Source: DATFLS01 sp964413425 (GTDB lineage Bacteria > Fidelibacterota > JAANXI01). From it: a DNA stretch of 18,661 nucleotides. The translations under genes and the position numbers were made by a program. This document shows positions 1 to 6,585 of the stretch, piece by piece. The stretch is taken from positions 1 through 18,661 of the forward strand of contig CAYPST010000082.1 of NCBI GenBank assembly GCA_964413425.1, given 5' to 3'. The notes beneath the pieces were generated by a model. It ran no database searches, was not told the DNA's origin, and worked only from the letters and a program-made list of their open reading frames with translations. Position 1 is the stretch's first letter. The number at the start of each line of letters is the position of its first letter.

Positions 1-33
1 GACTGGTCGGGAGCGCAATCAGATTACTCTTTA

Positions 34-54
34 CTGAGATAATTTAATAGTCAC
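34..54 (+). repeat. Right terminal repeat of a MITE-like element cut by the window start
   Basis: The sequence is CTGAG, five bases, then TTAATAGTCAC. The same 21-base arrangement occurs at 260-280, 628 bases short of the first gene's end, and at 2628-2648, and as its reverse complement at 2498-2518. Here only the right end is visible; the left end would lie before base 1. The element body would therefore be the first 33 bases plus upstream sequence. Confidence 0.6.
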
Positions 55-95
55 AAAAAACAAAACATACTTACAGTATAGTGGCATATATTTTA

Positions 96-280
96 ATGGC
101 TATTCAGCTTACTCACTATTTATGGAGATCAAGAGTTCCTGGAGACGCTCTGACCGAATGACCCCCTCTAACTCCCCCTTAGTAAGGGGGAGAACGAGAA
201 AAATGGGGTCAGGCCCGAAGGGCCCCCTATGGGGCAGCATTGACGTAGGTGTTCATCTCCTGAGCCAAGTTAATAGTCAT
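96..280. mobile_element. 185-bp MITE-like element with terminal inverted repeats and 10-bp flanking direct repeat
   Basis: The left end (96-116) begins ATGGCTATTCAGCTT and the right end (260-280) reads CTGAG-N5-TTAATAGTCAT; by eye the two ends match as inverted repeats at 14 of 21 positions. The 10 bases ATATATTTTA lie immediately outside both ends (86-95 and 281-290), as expected of a target-site duplication. The interior has no plausible gene. It holds a nested hairpin: TGACCCC/GGGGTCA (159-165, 205-211) around CTCCCCCTTA/TAAGGGGGAG (172-192), followed by GGCCC-GAA-GGGCC. No transposase is present, so it would be mobilised in trans. The AT-rich flank makes a chance match of the direct repeat somewhat easier than normal. 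Confidence 0.7.
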
Positions 281-640
281 ATATATTTTAATATAGTACT
301 ATAAACCTAATGAATTAAACTTGAATGATAGTAAGTATACTTTTTTAGAGTGCACTCATCATTGTAAAGTGAAAGTGACACACTCGAATCTATGTGCAGT
401 CACTATGCTTCGCCCTGGGGGAAAAATCTGCAGGTTACTTTACAATTCATATTGATCCGGTTCCGGTGGCACTGTATGTTAATAACAAGGATTTCGAGTT
501 ACCTTTCGCACGATGGTCACGGATCCGAATCACTTGTTCATTTCAGTCCCGAGGGCCTGTGACTATCTTCGCTGGGAAGGTATTGAATCTGCTGTCGTAT
601 GGGGTCTAATCTGCAATATCATTGGTAAGGAGGAACAACC
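281..640. other. Intergenic region without a convincing gene
   Basis: AT-rich to about 390, then mixed composition up to the first gene. A 71-codon open frame (394-609) starts with GTG, has no ribosome binding site and shows no recognisable protein features, so I do not call it. The last 20 bases hold the strong ribosome binding site (AAGGAGG, about 627-633) of the next gene. No clear promoter hexamer pair with normal spacing was found. Confidence 0.6.
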
Positions 641-1108
641 ATGCCCATGAATCGTGTGCGCCAACATCTGGACGATCACCATATTCAGTATTCCGTCATT
701 GAGCATACCCCCACCTTCACAGCCCAAAAGACCGCTGCCTCCGCCCATATTTCCGGGAAAGAAGTCGCAAAAACAGTGATTGTGAAGGCGGATGGAGACA
801 TGATTATGGTAGCGCTGCCGGCGAATCACCTGGTTGATCTGAATAAGGTGAAAGCCTTTCTGGACGCACAGGAGGTTTCGCTGGCTCATGAAAGTGAATT
901 TGAGAAACGGTTCCCGGATTGCGACGTGGGGACGATGCCTCCCTTCGGAAATTTATATGATATGCCGGTCTATGTGGCACAATCGTTAACCGAAGACGAG
1001 GAAATCGCTTTCAATGCCGGAAGCTATCGGGAACTGCTTCAGATGAAGTATGCGGATTTCGAGAAACTGGTGAATCCGGTGATCGGGGATTTTTCCGTTG
1101 AAACGTGA
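641..1108 (+). CDS. YbaK/EbsC-family aminoacyl-tRNA deacylase
   Basis: Single-domain protein of 155 aa, the usual size for free-standing YbaK/ProX-type editing proteins (YbaK/aaRS-associated domain), which hydrolyse mischarged aminoacyl-tRNAs such as Cys- or Ala-tRNA(Pro) in the cytoplasm. The family signature is visible at residues 39-50, GKEVAKTVIVKA, with Lys44 matching the conserved lysine of the family. It is followed by VALPANHLVDLNKVK and a Gly-rich segment GTMPPFGNL near residues 97-105, where the family has its conserved GxxxPxG loop. The ATG is preceded by a strong AAGGAGG about 7 bases upstream, which decides the start. It stands alone between the repeat-rich left end and a HypE-like gene 229 bp downstream. 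Family assignment is firm; the exact amino acid or tRNA edited cannot be told. Confidence 0.88.
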   Translation: MPMNRVRQHLDDHHIQYSVIEHTPTFTAQKTAASAHISGKEVAKTVIVKADGDMIMVALPANHLVDLNKVKAFLDAQEVSLAHESEFEKRFPDCDVGTMPPFGNLYDMPVYVAQSLTEDEEIAFNAGSYRELLQMKYADFEKLVNPVIGDFSVET

Positions 1109-1337
1109 CTCACAGGGGCTGTACTATCTGTGGCAGGGTAGACGGGGTTCGCTTTTTATGATATCAATTGTTTCCTTTGTGGGATCAGCTTGCTGCTCTG
1201 ATAGGGGAATAGTGTGCCGTGTTGTGTTTTGTTTTTCTGCCTCTTAACATACAAACCAGTGATTGGTTATCTCGAAAGTGATGGCTGATACCGGAGATGA
1301 GAGGCGCCCTGAACGTGAACTCGAATCACCTTATGTT

Positions 1338-2357
1338 ATGAGTGTGGACAGACTGCAGACCGGAAAGCTTCCGCCCGAATTACTACAAAAGATGCTCGCG
1401 AAGGCACCAATCGATGATCCTGATGTGGTGGTTGGTCCCGGTGTGGGATTGGATTGTGCGGTGGTGGATGCGGGCCCGAAACTGCTGGTATATAAATCGG
1501 ATCCCATTACGTTTACGGCAGAGAATATCGGATGGTATTGTGTCCAGATCAATGCCAACGATATCGTCACCACCGGAGCCGATCCCCGGTGGTTCCTGCT
1601 CACGTATCTGCTGCCGGAAAATCAAACGACCGCTGAGCTGGTGGAGGAAATCAGTGACCAGGTCCATGATGCTTGCCGGCAGATGGGGGTGTCAGTCATC
1701 GGGGGGCATACCGAAATCACCGTTGGGTTGGAGAGACCGGTTCTGGTCGGCACGATGATCGGCGAAGTGGATCGTGATGATCTAATTACTCCCCGGGGAG
1801 CCAGGGCCGGGGACAGGGTGCTTCTGACCAAAGGAGTCCCCATCGAAGCGACGGCTATTCTGAGCCGGGATTTTGAGAGCCGACTGACGGATGTGTTAAC
1901 ATCTGACGAATTGAAGAAGGCGCAGAATTATATTTACGATCCGGGAATCAGTGTGTTCGACGATGCCCGAGTAGCAGTCCGGATGGGGAAAGTGACTGCC
2001 ATGCATGATCCCACAGAAGGGGGATTGGCAGCCGCGCTCTGGGAACTGGCTCAGGCCAGTGAACATACATTCGTCATCGAGACTTCAAACGTTGCGGTCC
2101 CATCTCTGGCAAACAAAGTATGTGAGACGTTTCGGGTGAATCCCCTGGGGGCAATCGCTTCCGGCGCACTGCTGATCACAATCTCCTCTGAAACTGCCGA
2201 TGCCGTGATCGAGGCACTGAATAACGAGGATATCGACTGTACCGATATCGGATGGATAGAAGAAGGCCCGGCTCAGGTATGGCAAACCTCAGCAACTGGC
2301 CGGGAGCAGCTCCCCTATCCTGACCGCGATGAGATTGTGAAAGTCTACGATGAATAG
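1338..2357 (+). CDS. AIR synthase-related / HypE-like protein
   Basis: Two-domain protein of the PurM/HypE/SelD/ThiL ATP-binding superfamily. The N-terminal domain has GPGVGLDCAVVD and YKSDPITFTAENIGWY, then INANDIVTTGADP, which match the nucleotide and phosphate-binding region. It continues with GGHTEITVG, and PRGARAGDRVLLTKG opens the C-terminal domain, which includes MHDPTEGGLAAALWELA and GAIASGALLITI. I chose the ATG at 1338 because homologues begin just before a GKLPPELL-like segment; in-frame ATG 1281 and TTG 1263 are possible and would add 19 or 25 residues. None has a good ribosome binding site. True HypE ends in a C-terminal cysteine that accepts the carbamoyl group; this protein ends VKVYDE without one, and no hydrogenase or other hyp genes are nearby. 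The superfamily is clear; the substrate is not. Confidence 0.85.
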   Translation: MSVDRLQTGKLPPELLQKMLAKAPIDDPDVVVGPGVGLDCAVVDAGPKLLVYKSDPITFTAENIGWYCVQINANDIVTTGADPRWFLLTYLLPENQTTAELVEEISDQVHDACRQMGVSVIGGHTEITVGLERPVLVGTMIGEVDRDDLITPRGARAGDRVLLTKGVPIEATAILSRDFESRLTDVLTSDELKKAQNYIYDPGISVFDDARVAVRMGKVTAMHDPTEGGLAAALWELAQASEHTFVIETSNVAVPSLANKVCETFRVNPLGAIASGALLITISSETADAVIEALNNEDIDCTDIGWIEEGPAQVWQTSATGREQLPYPDRDEIVKVYDE

Positions 2358-2497
2358 GCCGTATGTTGTGCTTAAAATAAAAGAACAGGATCGCATCAGG
2401 AAATTAACCTGCGCATTACACATTCTTCCCGGAAAATTATATCGAATGAGTCTGTTTAGAAAACGCCTCCAAGAGATCCCTTGTACAAAGAAAAAAT

Positions 2498-2648
2498 ATG
2501 ACTATTAAATCTACTCAGTCCAATTCCCGGAACGGTGCACGCTCAGTTCTTTTTCTTCTTCACCCCGGGATTTATCCCGGGGGTTCCGGGAAAACAGTCC
2601 CTCCATTGAACCGTTTTAACGGTTTTCCTGAGTTGACTTAATAGTCAT
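2498..2648. mobile_element. 151-bp MITE-like element with 21-bp terminal inverted repeats
   Basis: The left end (2498-2518) is ATGACTATTAA-ATCTA-CTCAG and the right end (2628-2648) is CTGAG-TTGAC-TTAATAGTCAT; they match as inverted repeats at 19 of 21 positions. Immediately outside lie AAGAAAAAAT (2488-2497) and GAGAAAAAAT (2649-2658), a 9-of-10 direct repeat in the position of a target-site duplication. Inside is a nested hairpin, TTCCCGGAAC/GTTCCGGGAA (2524-2533, 2583-2592) enclosing CCCCGGGAT/ATCCCGGGG (2563-2582), then a small hairpin AACCGTT/AACGGTT near 2609-2625. It occupies the middle of the 420-bp gap 2358-2777; the rest of that gap shows no gene or clear terminator. Confidence 0.75.
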
Positions 2649-2777
2649 GAGAAAAAATAAAATATTCCGATTATATCCCGTAATACATTTCTACCAGTTA
2701 TATGCACAATAAACATAAGTCAGGTTCGGCATGTTGTCCCAATCTCCTGTTTTCTAAATACTCTCATATCGAATAGG

Positions 2778-3515
2778 ATGCAACAACCTCTCTTTACAAT
2801 ATTTAGCCTGTCACATGTAGCGACCCTGTTTAGTATTGTCTGTCTTCTATCCATTGGATTGTATTCGCTGCATAAATGGGAGCGGCATTCTGTATTTCAC
2901 AGGTATCACACATTCCTGGGCATTCTGGTAGTTGCCAATCTATTGGTCTGGCGTTTGATTTTTGTGTTGGCGGGAGACTTCAATGTCGAATGGGATTTGC
3001 CCCTTCATGTCTGTGGAATGAGCCAGATTCTCTTGGCGATATATCTGTGGACCGAGCAACAGGTCCTCTATGATATTCTGTTTTACTGGGTAATCACCGG
3101 GTCGACTTTAGGCGTTCTGATTCCGGATTTAGAAGTCGGGGTTCCGGGAGTTCGTTTCTTTGCATTGTTTGTATCCCATAGTTTGTCCCTGTTTATTGTC
3201 CTGTACCTCTTTTTCATTCGGAAAAAGTATCCGCGTTCGCAGAGCTATCATATAGCAATATGGAGTCTGGCTTTCTATGCGTTTGGAATCATCCTCCCCC
3301 TGGATTATTTGCTTCAGGCCAATTATCTCTATATGCTTGACCCTCCGGAAGTGAATTTCCCGCTCTTGCGACTCCTCCCGCCCTGGCCCTGGTACTGGCC
3401 GGTGTTGTTCGCGTTCTTTTACTTTTTGTTCCGGGAAATCTATATTGGCTTTCACCGTTTACTTACGTATATATTGAAGGGGGAACAGAAGAGATACCAG
3501 ACAGGTGCGGGATAG
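2778..3515 (+). CDS. YwaF/TMEM164-type integral membrane protein (TIGR02206-like)
   Basis: A 245-aa polytopic inner-membrane protein with about six or seven hydrophobic segments (roughly residues 7-30, 45-65, 76-91, 98-116, 126-147, 158-178 and 204-220). The conserved LPLHVCGMSQ (74-83), a histidine in the fifth segment (FVSHSL, His134) and NYLYMLDPP (182-190) match the TIGR02206/YwaF family, related to eukaryotic TMEM164. Bacterial members have no established function, though TMEM164 is reported to be an acyltransferase in ether-lipid metabolism, so a lipid-related role is only a possibility. The ATG has only a weak GGA-type ribosome binding site. It follows a MITE-like element by about 130 bp and is 93 bp ahead of the lipoprotein gene. 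Confidence 0.8.
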   Translation: MQQPLFTIFSLSHVATLFSIVCLLSIGLYSLHKWERHSVFHRYHTFLGILVVANLLVWRLIFVLAGDFNVEWDLPLHVCGMSQILLAIYLWTEQQVLYDILFYWVITGSTLGVLIPDLEVGVPGVRFFALFVSHSLSLFIVLYLFFIRKKYPRSQSYHIAIWSLAFYAFGIILPLDYLLQANYLYMLDPPEVNFPLLRLLPPWPWYWPVLFAFFYFLFREIYIGFHRLLTYILKGEQKRYQTGAG

Positions 3516-3608
3516 AATGGAGGCGAACCTGCGCCCGATATAATTATAACGAGAAATTTCATCTCAGACAGATATCTGCTGAGAAAGCAAAATTCAGGAG
3601 CGTATATC

Positions 3609-4847
3609 ATGACCCTGTTTGAACGAATATCGAAAGTATTGTTTGGACTCTTGCTTGCCTTATACCTGAGCTGCTGCGCAGGTGAAAAGAGCACTCAGGT
3701 GACCACAGTCCATTTCCCCGGGGTGTCGGAAGCGAGACTGATCACAGAGGGACCTGAAGAACACTTCTTTGCGAGTTATTACGGCATTACCTCCTTCAGT
3801 GCTAACGAACGATATGCGACAGTTCTGGAGACCGATGTCAAGCATCGTTTACCCACGGCACAAGATCCGGCCACTCTGGGACTGGTGGATCTCCGGACAA
3901 TGGAAATGACACCCATTGCCCAGACCAGGGCGTGGAATTTTCAGCAGGGGTGTATGGCGCACTGGTTGGGCACGTCGCCCGACTCGTTGATTATCTATAA
4001 TGATTTACGGCAGGGAGCATTTGTTGCTGTGATCCGGAATGTCTTCACGGAGGAGGAGCGGATTATCCCGCATCCGGTCAGCGCTGTTTCACCCGATGGG
4101 ACCAAAGCCATCAGCATTAATTTCGCCCGATTGCGAGAATATGGGTATGGAGGGGCCGGCCAGGATGCGCAAATGGACGTCCCGTTCCCTGAGAATGACG
4201 GCCTCTTCCTGGTCGATTTACAAACCGGCGAGGCTGAATTGATTTTATCCATTGCAGATGTGACGGAGCATGTGCCTGAGTTGCCGCCCGAAGGACGGGA
4301 GTATTTCAACCATACACTGTTCAGCCGGGACGGGAGCAAGGTGTTTTTCCTGGCCAGAGCCATCCCCGAACGCAACACCGTGGCTCTTACCATCAATGCC
4401 GATGGTTCAAATTTGCAGCCCTGTTTCCCGGGGAATACCGAATGGGGCGGTTCTCACTTCGACTGGTTAAGCGGGGACGACCTGATGGTGACCGCACAAT
4501 ATAAAGGAGAAATCTACACCCATATCCTGTTCACCGTCGGACAGCAGAATTATCATCTGCTGGGCAGAGGTCTGCTTGATTTTGACGGGCACGGCACCTT
4601 CTCCCCGGACGGCCGGTGGATGGTGACGCACACTTATCCGGATCGACTCAATGACAACAAGGTATTCCTCATGGATATGGAAACCCAGGCGGTCCTGCCG
4701 CTGGGACGTTTCCGGGAGCCGCCGGAATTCCGGGGCTACTGGCGGTGTGACATCCACCCCAGGTGGAGCCCCTCTGGGAAGTATATCGGATTCAATTCGA
4801 CGCATACAGGGAGCAGACAGGCGTATGTATTTGAGTTGCAATACTGA
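3609..4847 (+). CDS. Beta-propeller lipoprotein (TolB/oligogalacturonate-lyase-like)
   Basis: The N-terminus MTLFERISKVLFGLLLALYLSCC is a lipoprotein signal with the acylated cysteine at residue 22 or 23 (a double cysteine makes the exact site unclear). The remaining about 390 aa show repeated WD40/TolB-like blades, e.g. VSPDGTKAI, FSRDGSKVFFLA, FSPDGRWMV and a final blade HPRWSPSGKYIGFNSTHTG. This last block and the overall layout match propeller proteins annotated as oligogalacturonate lyase-like or TolB-like that often accompany polysaccharide utilisation genes. The lyase's metal-binding histidines cannot be assigned with certainty by eye, so catalysis is not claimed. AGGAG lies 8 bases before the ATG and supports the start. 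Likely anchored in the outer membrane or periplasm. Confidence 0.75.
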   Translation: MTLFERISKVLFGLLLALYLSCCAGEKSTQVTTVHFPGVSEARLITEGPEEHFFASYYGITSFSANERYATVLETDVKHRLPTAQDPATLGLVDLRTMEMTPIAQTRAWNFQQGCMAHWLGTSPDSLIIYNDLRQGAFVAVIRNVFTEEERIIPHPVSAVSPDGTKAISINFARLREYGYGGAGQDAQMDVPFPENDGLFLVDLQTGEAELILSIADVTEHVPELPPEGREYFNHTLFSRDGSKVFFLARAIPERNTVALTINADGSNLQPCFPGNTEWGGSHFDWLSGDDLMVTAQYKGEIYTHILFTVGQQNYHLLGRGLLDFDGHGTFSPDGRWMVTHTYPDRLNDNKVFLMDMETQAVLPLGRFREPPEFRGYWRCDIHPRWSPSGKYIGFNSTHTGSRQAYVFELQY

Positions 4848-4886
4848 AGATATTATTTCTGAGCCCATTGTAGAATCCACAGCCTG

Positions 4887-4903
4887 CCCCGATTCAATCG
4901 GGG
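4887..4903. repeat. C/G palindrome CCCCGATT-C-AATCGGGG
   Basis: A perfect 8-bp inverted repeat with a single central base, 39 bp after the stop codon of the lipoprotein gene. It is not followed by a T tract, so it does not look like a standard intrinsic terminator. It shares the AGCCTGCCCCGAT lead-in, in inverted orientation, with the palindrome at 5269-5284. Confidence 0.6.
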
Positions 4904-5268
4904 AACGAACTCAGCCTGTTTCGATTTATCGGGAGAGAACTACAGATATAATAGAGGAAAAAGAGTAGAAGAGGAAAGAGGAAAGGAGTTTTCCGCCCCG
5001 CCACCGCTGGATCCAGCGAGACAGAAGTGCGGTCCGCAGAGAAGCGGCTGGGAGTCCACATCTCCATACTAGCATCACGAATTTCCAGCAAAGGTACGCC
5101 CGCCTCTCTCCTTTCCACTGCAACTCATGGACGATTATACCTCTGACTCCACTATATCAGACGGTCTGGACTGCAGGAGCAGATGGTTTTTCTGTCTCTT
5201 TCTCTGTGGTCGCCTTTTTATCCCAAGGAGTCTCTGCGAGGCCTTCTACCTATTTTATCTGTGGTCAT

Positions 5269-5284
5269 CCCCGACGTATCGGGG
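5269..5284. repeat. C/G palindrome CCCCGA-CGTA-TCGGGG
   Basis: A perfect 6-bp inverted repeat with a four-base loop, about 90 bp upstream of the RNase Z-like gene. Its right flank together with the stem (5278-5290) is the exact reverse complement of 4881-4893, so the two are related copies in opposite orientation about 400 bp apart. Confidence 0.55.
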
Positions 5285-5376
5285 CAGGCTTGCTGTTTCC
5301 GTGTGTATCTGTGTGCTATTTTTTATGGATATTCAGGCTAAATAGACTTAATTAATATAGATCAGACTACAAAGAT

Positions 5377-6384
5377 ATGAGTATCAATTACCAGGTTCTC
5401 GGCGCGCCGTTTCATGACAACGCCCTGTTTGCCACAGTAGAGCCCGGCCAGTCCGTCCACCGTTTATTATTTGATTGCGGGAGGCACTGTCTGGATAGTC
5501 TGCGGAACGCCGAGATCATGGCGATCGATCATGTCTTCTTCTCCCATTATCACATCGACCACATCAGCGGATTTGACACATTCCTGCGATTGAACTATCA
5601 GCGTGAAACGAAACCTGTTCATCTCTGGGGACCTGAAGAAACCATTGACATCATCGAACATCGTCTCCGGGGCGTCACCTGGGATCTGGTGGAGGATTTG
5701 CCGGGGGAATGGTATGTTTCGGAAATCACTGCGGAGTCCATACATACAGTCCTGTTCCGAACCCGTGAAGCCTTCAGCAGGCGCCATCCAGTGGGGAACG
5801 AAGCCTGTGAAAATACCATTCTGCAGACCGATGATTATGCTATAGAAATCGCCAGGCTTCAACATCATGTGACCTCGCTGGCCTATAAAATTGTCGAAAC
5901 ACCGTCCTCTAACGTCGATAAAAGTCGACTTGAGAATCTTAGCCTGGAGCCAGGTCCGTGGGTGAGCAATTTGAAAGATTTTTCCAAAGATGACACTCTG
6001 CTCATTCAGGTAAATGGAGAGGAATACAGACTCGGTGATCTCAGAGATCAACTGCTTACGGAACAGCCCGGAGAGACCATGGCTTATCTGACGGACTTCA
6101 TCTATAATGACCAGAACCGGGAATCATTACTCCCGTTTTTGCATCAATGTGATACCATGATCTGTGAGAGCACCTATCTTTCCGCTCACCGGGAACTGGC
6201 GCAGAGAAACTACCATCTCACCACCCGACAGACAGCCGAACTTGCCAGAGAAGCGGAGGTGAAAGCGCTCATTCTGTTCCATCTCTCTGATAGATATATG
6301 GAGACCGGACGGGCACCGTTGCTGGAGGAAGCCCGGGAGATCTTTCCGGAGACCTATTTTCCGGAGAGCTGGAACGAGTATTAA
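5377..6384 (+). CDS. Ribonuclease Z-like metallo-beta-lactamase-fold hydrolase
   Basis: A 335-aa MBL-fold protein with the full set of RNase Z metal ligands: SHYHIDH (His57, His59, Asp61, His62), LQHHVTSLAYKI (His163/164, matching the HSxPS region), YLTDF (Asp240), NYHLTTRQTAELA (His280, matching the HST/HLT-xxQAAELA motif) and FHLSDRY (His302). The segment LEPGPWVSNLK...VNGEEYRLGDL matches the PPGPLxxxLK...VNG block of RNase Z. RNase Z trims the 3' trailer from tRNA precursors. The N-terminus VLGAPFHDNALF departs from the usual FLGTGSGxP start, so this may be a divergent paralogue acting on another phosphodiester. The ATG has no strong ribosome binding site. It stands alone between repeat-rich gaps. 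Confidence 0.82.
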   Translation: MSINYQVLGAPFHDNALFATVEPGQSVHRLLFDCGRHCLDSLRNAEIMAIDHVFFSHYHIDHISGFDTFLRLNYQRETKPVHLWGPEETIDIIEHRLRGVTWDLVEDLPGEWYVSEITAESIHTVLFRTREAFSRRHPVGNEACENTILQTDDYAIEIARLQHHVTSLAYKIVETPSSNVDKSRLENLSLEPGPWVSNLKDFSKDDTLLIQVNGEEYRLGDLRDQLLTEQPGETMAYLTDFIYNDQNRESLLPFLHQCDTMICESTYLSAHRELAQRNYHLTTRQTAELAREAEVKALILFHLSDRYMETGRAPLLEEAREIFPETYFPESWNEY

Positions 6385-6488
6385 TTCGGGAAATCTTTCT
6401 TCCGGCGGTACCAGATTCACCGGAATGTTTATCTTTAACATTTGTTCTGCACCGGGTTTTTCCTACTTTAACCAGGAAGAGTTACTTG

Positions 6489-6494
6489 TATAAT
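6489..6494 (+). promoter_or_regulatory. Possible -10 element (TATAAT) upstream of the UroD-like gene
   Basis: A perfect TATAAT lies 91 bp before the TTG start of the UroD-like gene. The hexamer 17 bases further upstream (CTTTAA, 6466-6471) is a poor -35 match, so this is a weak prediction. It sits just before a solo MITE-type terminus (6502-6522). Confidence 0.3.
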
Positions 6495-6501
6495 ACTTAA
6501 C

Positions 6502-6522
6502 ATGACTATTCAGCTTCCTTCG
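6502..6522 (-). repeat. Solo left terminus of the MITE-like family
   Basis: ATGACTATTCAGCTT matches the left end of the 96-280 element (ATGGCTATTCAGCTT) at 14 of 15 bases and shares ATGACTATT with the 2498-2648 element. The inner CTCAG is degraded and no partner right end is visible downstream, so it looks like a relic. It lies between the possible -10 element and the UroD-like gene and could have changed the promoter region. Confidence 0.45.
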
Positions 6523-6585
6523 ATGTGTGTTCTATGACCTATGCATCAAAGATAATCAGTTATCAACCAGCGAAAGGAGAGGCCA

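Larger units (their letters stand above)
4848..5376. other. 529-bp non-coding, repeat-like region
   Basis: No open frame here has a ribosome binding site or recognisable protein features. Visible items: AGCCTGCCCCGAT at 4881-4893 with its exact reverse complement at 5278-5290; a purine-rich tract at about 4955-4990; GGAAAGGAG near 4980-4988 and its complement CTCCTTTCC near 5108-5116, bracketing a 135-bp segment with a 14-bp perfect palindrome CGCTGGATCCAGCG (5005-5018) and TGCGG-T-CCGCA (5028-5038); and, from about 5200 to 5320, several degenerate copies of a CTGTGGTC/ATCTGTGT motif. The composition suggests an old patchwork of repeats, or a structured transcript. Confidence 0.55.

Noticed and set aside
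122..304. 60-codon open frame
   Set aside because: It lies inside the inverted-repeat element and reads through its hairpins, so it is a by-product of repeat DNA.
321..341. Promoter-like TTGAAT and TATACT
   Set aside because: The two hexamers are only 9 bases apart, too close for a sigma-70 promoter.
394..609. 71-codon open frame starting with GTG
   Set aside because: No ribosome binding site and no recognisable protein pattern; the region looks non-coding.
4894..5118. Two minus-strand open frames of 65-74 codons
   Set aside because: They cross a purine tract and palindromes, have no conserved motifs, and overlap each other.
5127..5345. 72-codon plus-strand open frame
   Set aside because: Its sequence is made of the degenerate CTGTGG repeats and has no ribosome binding site.
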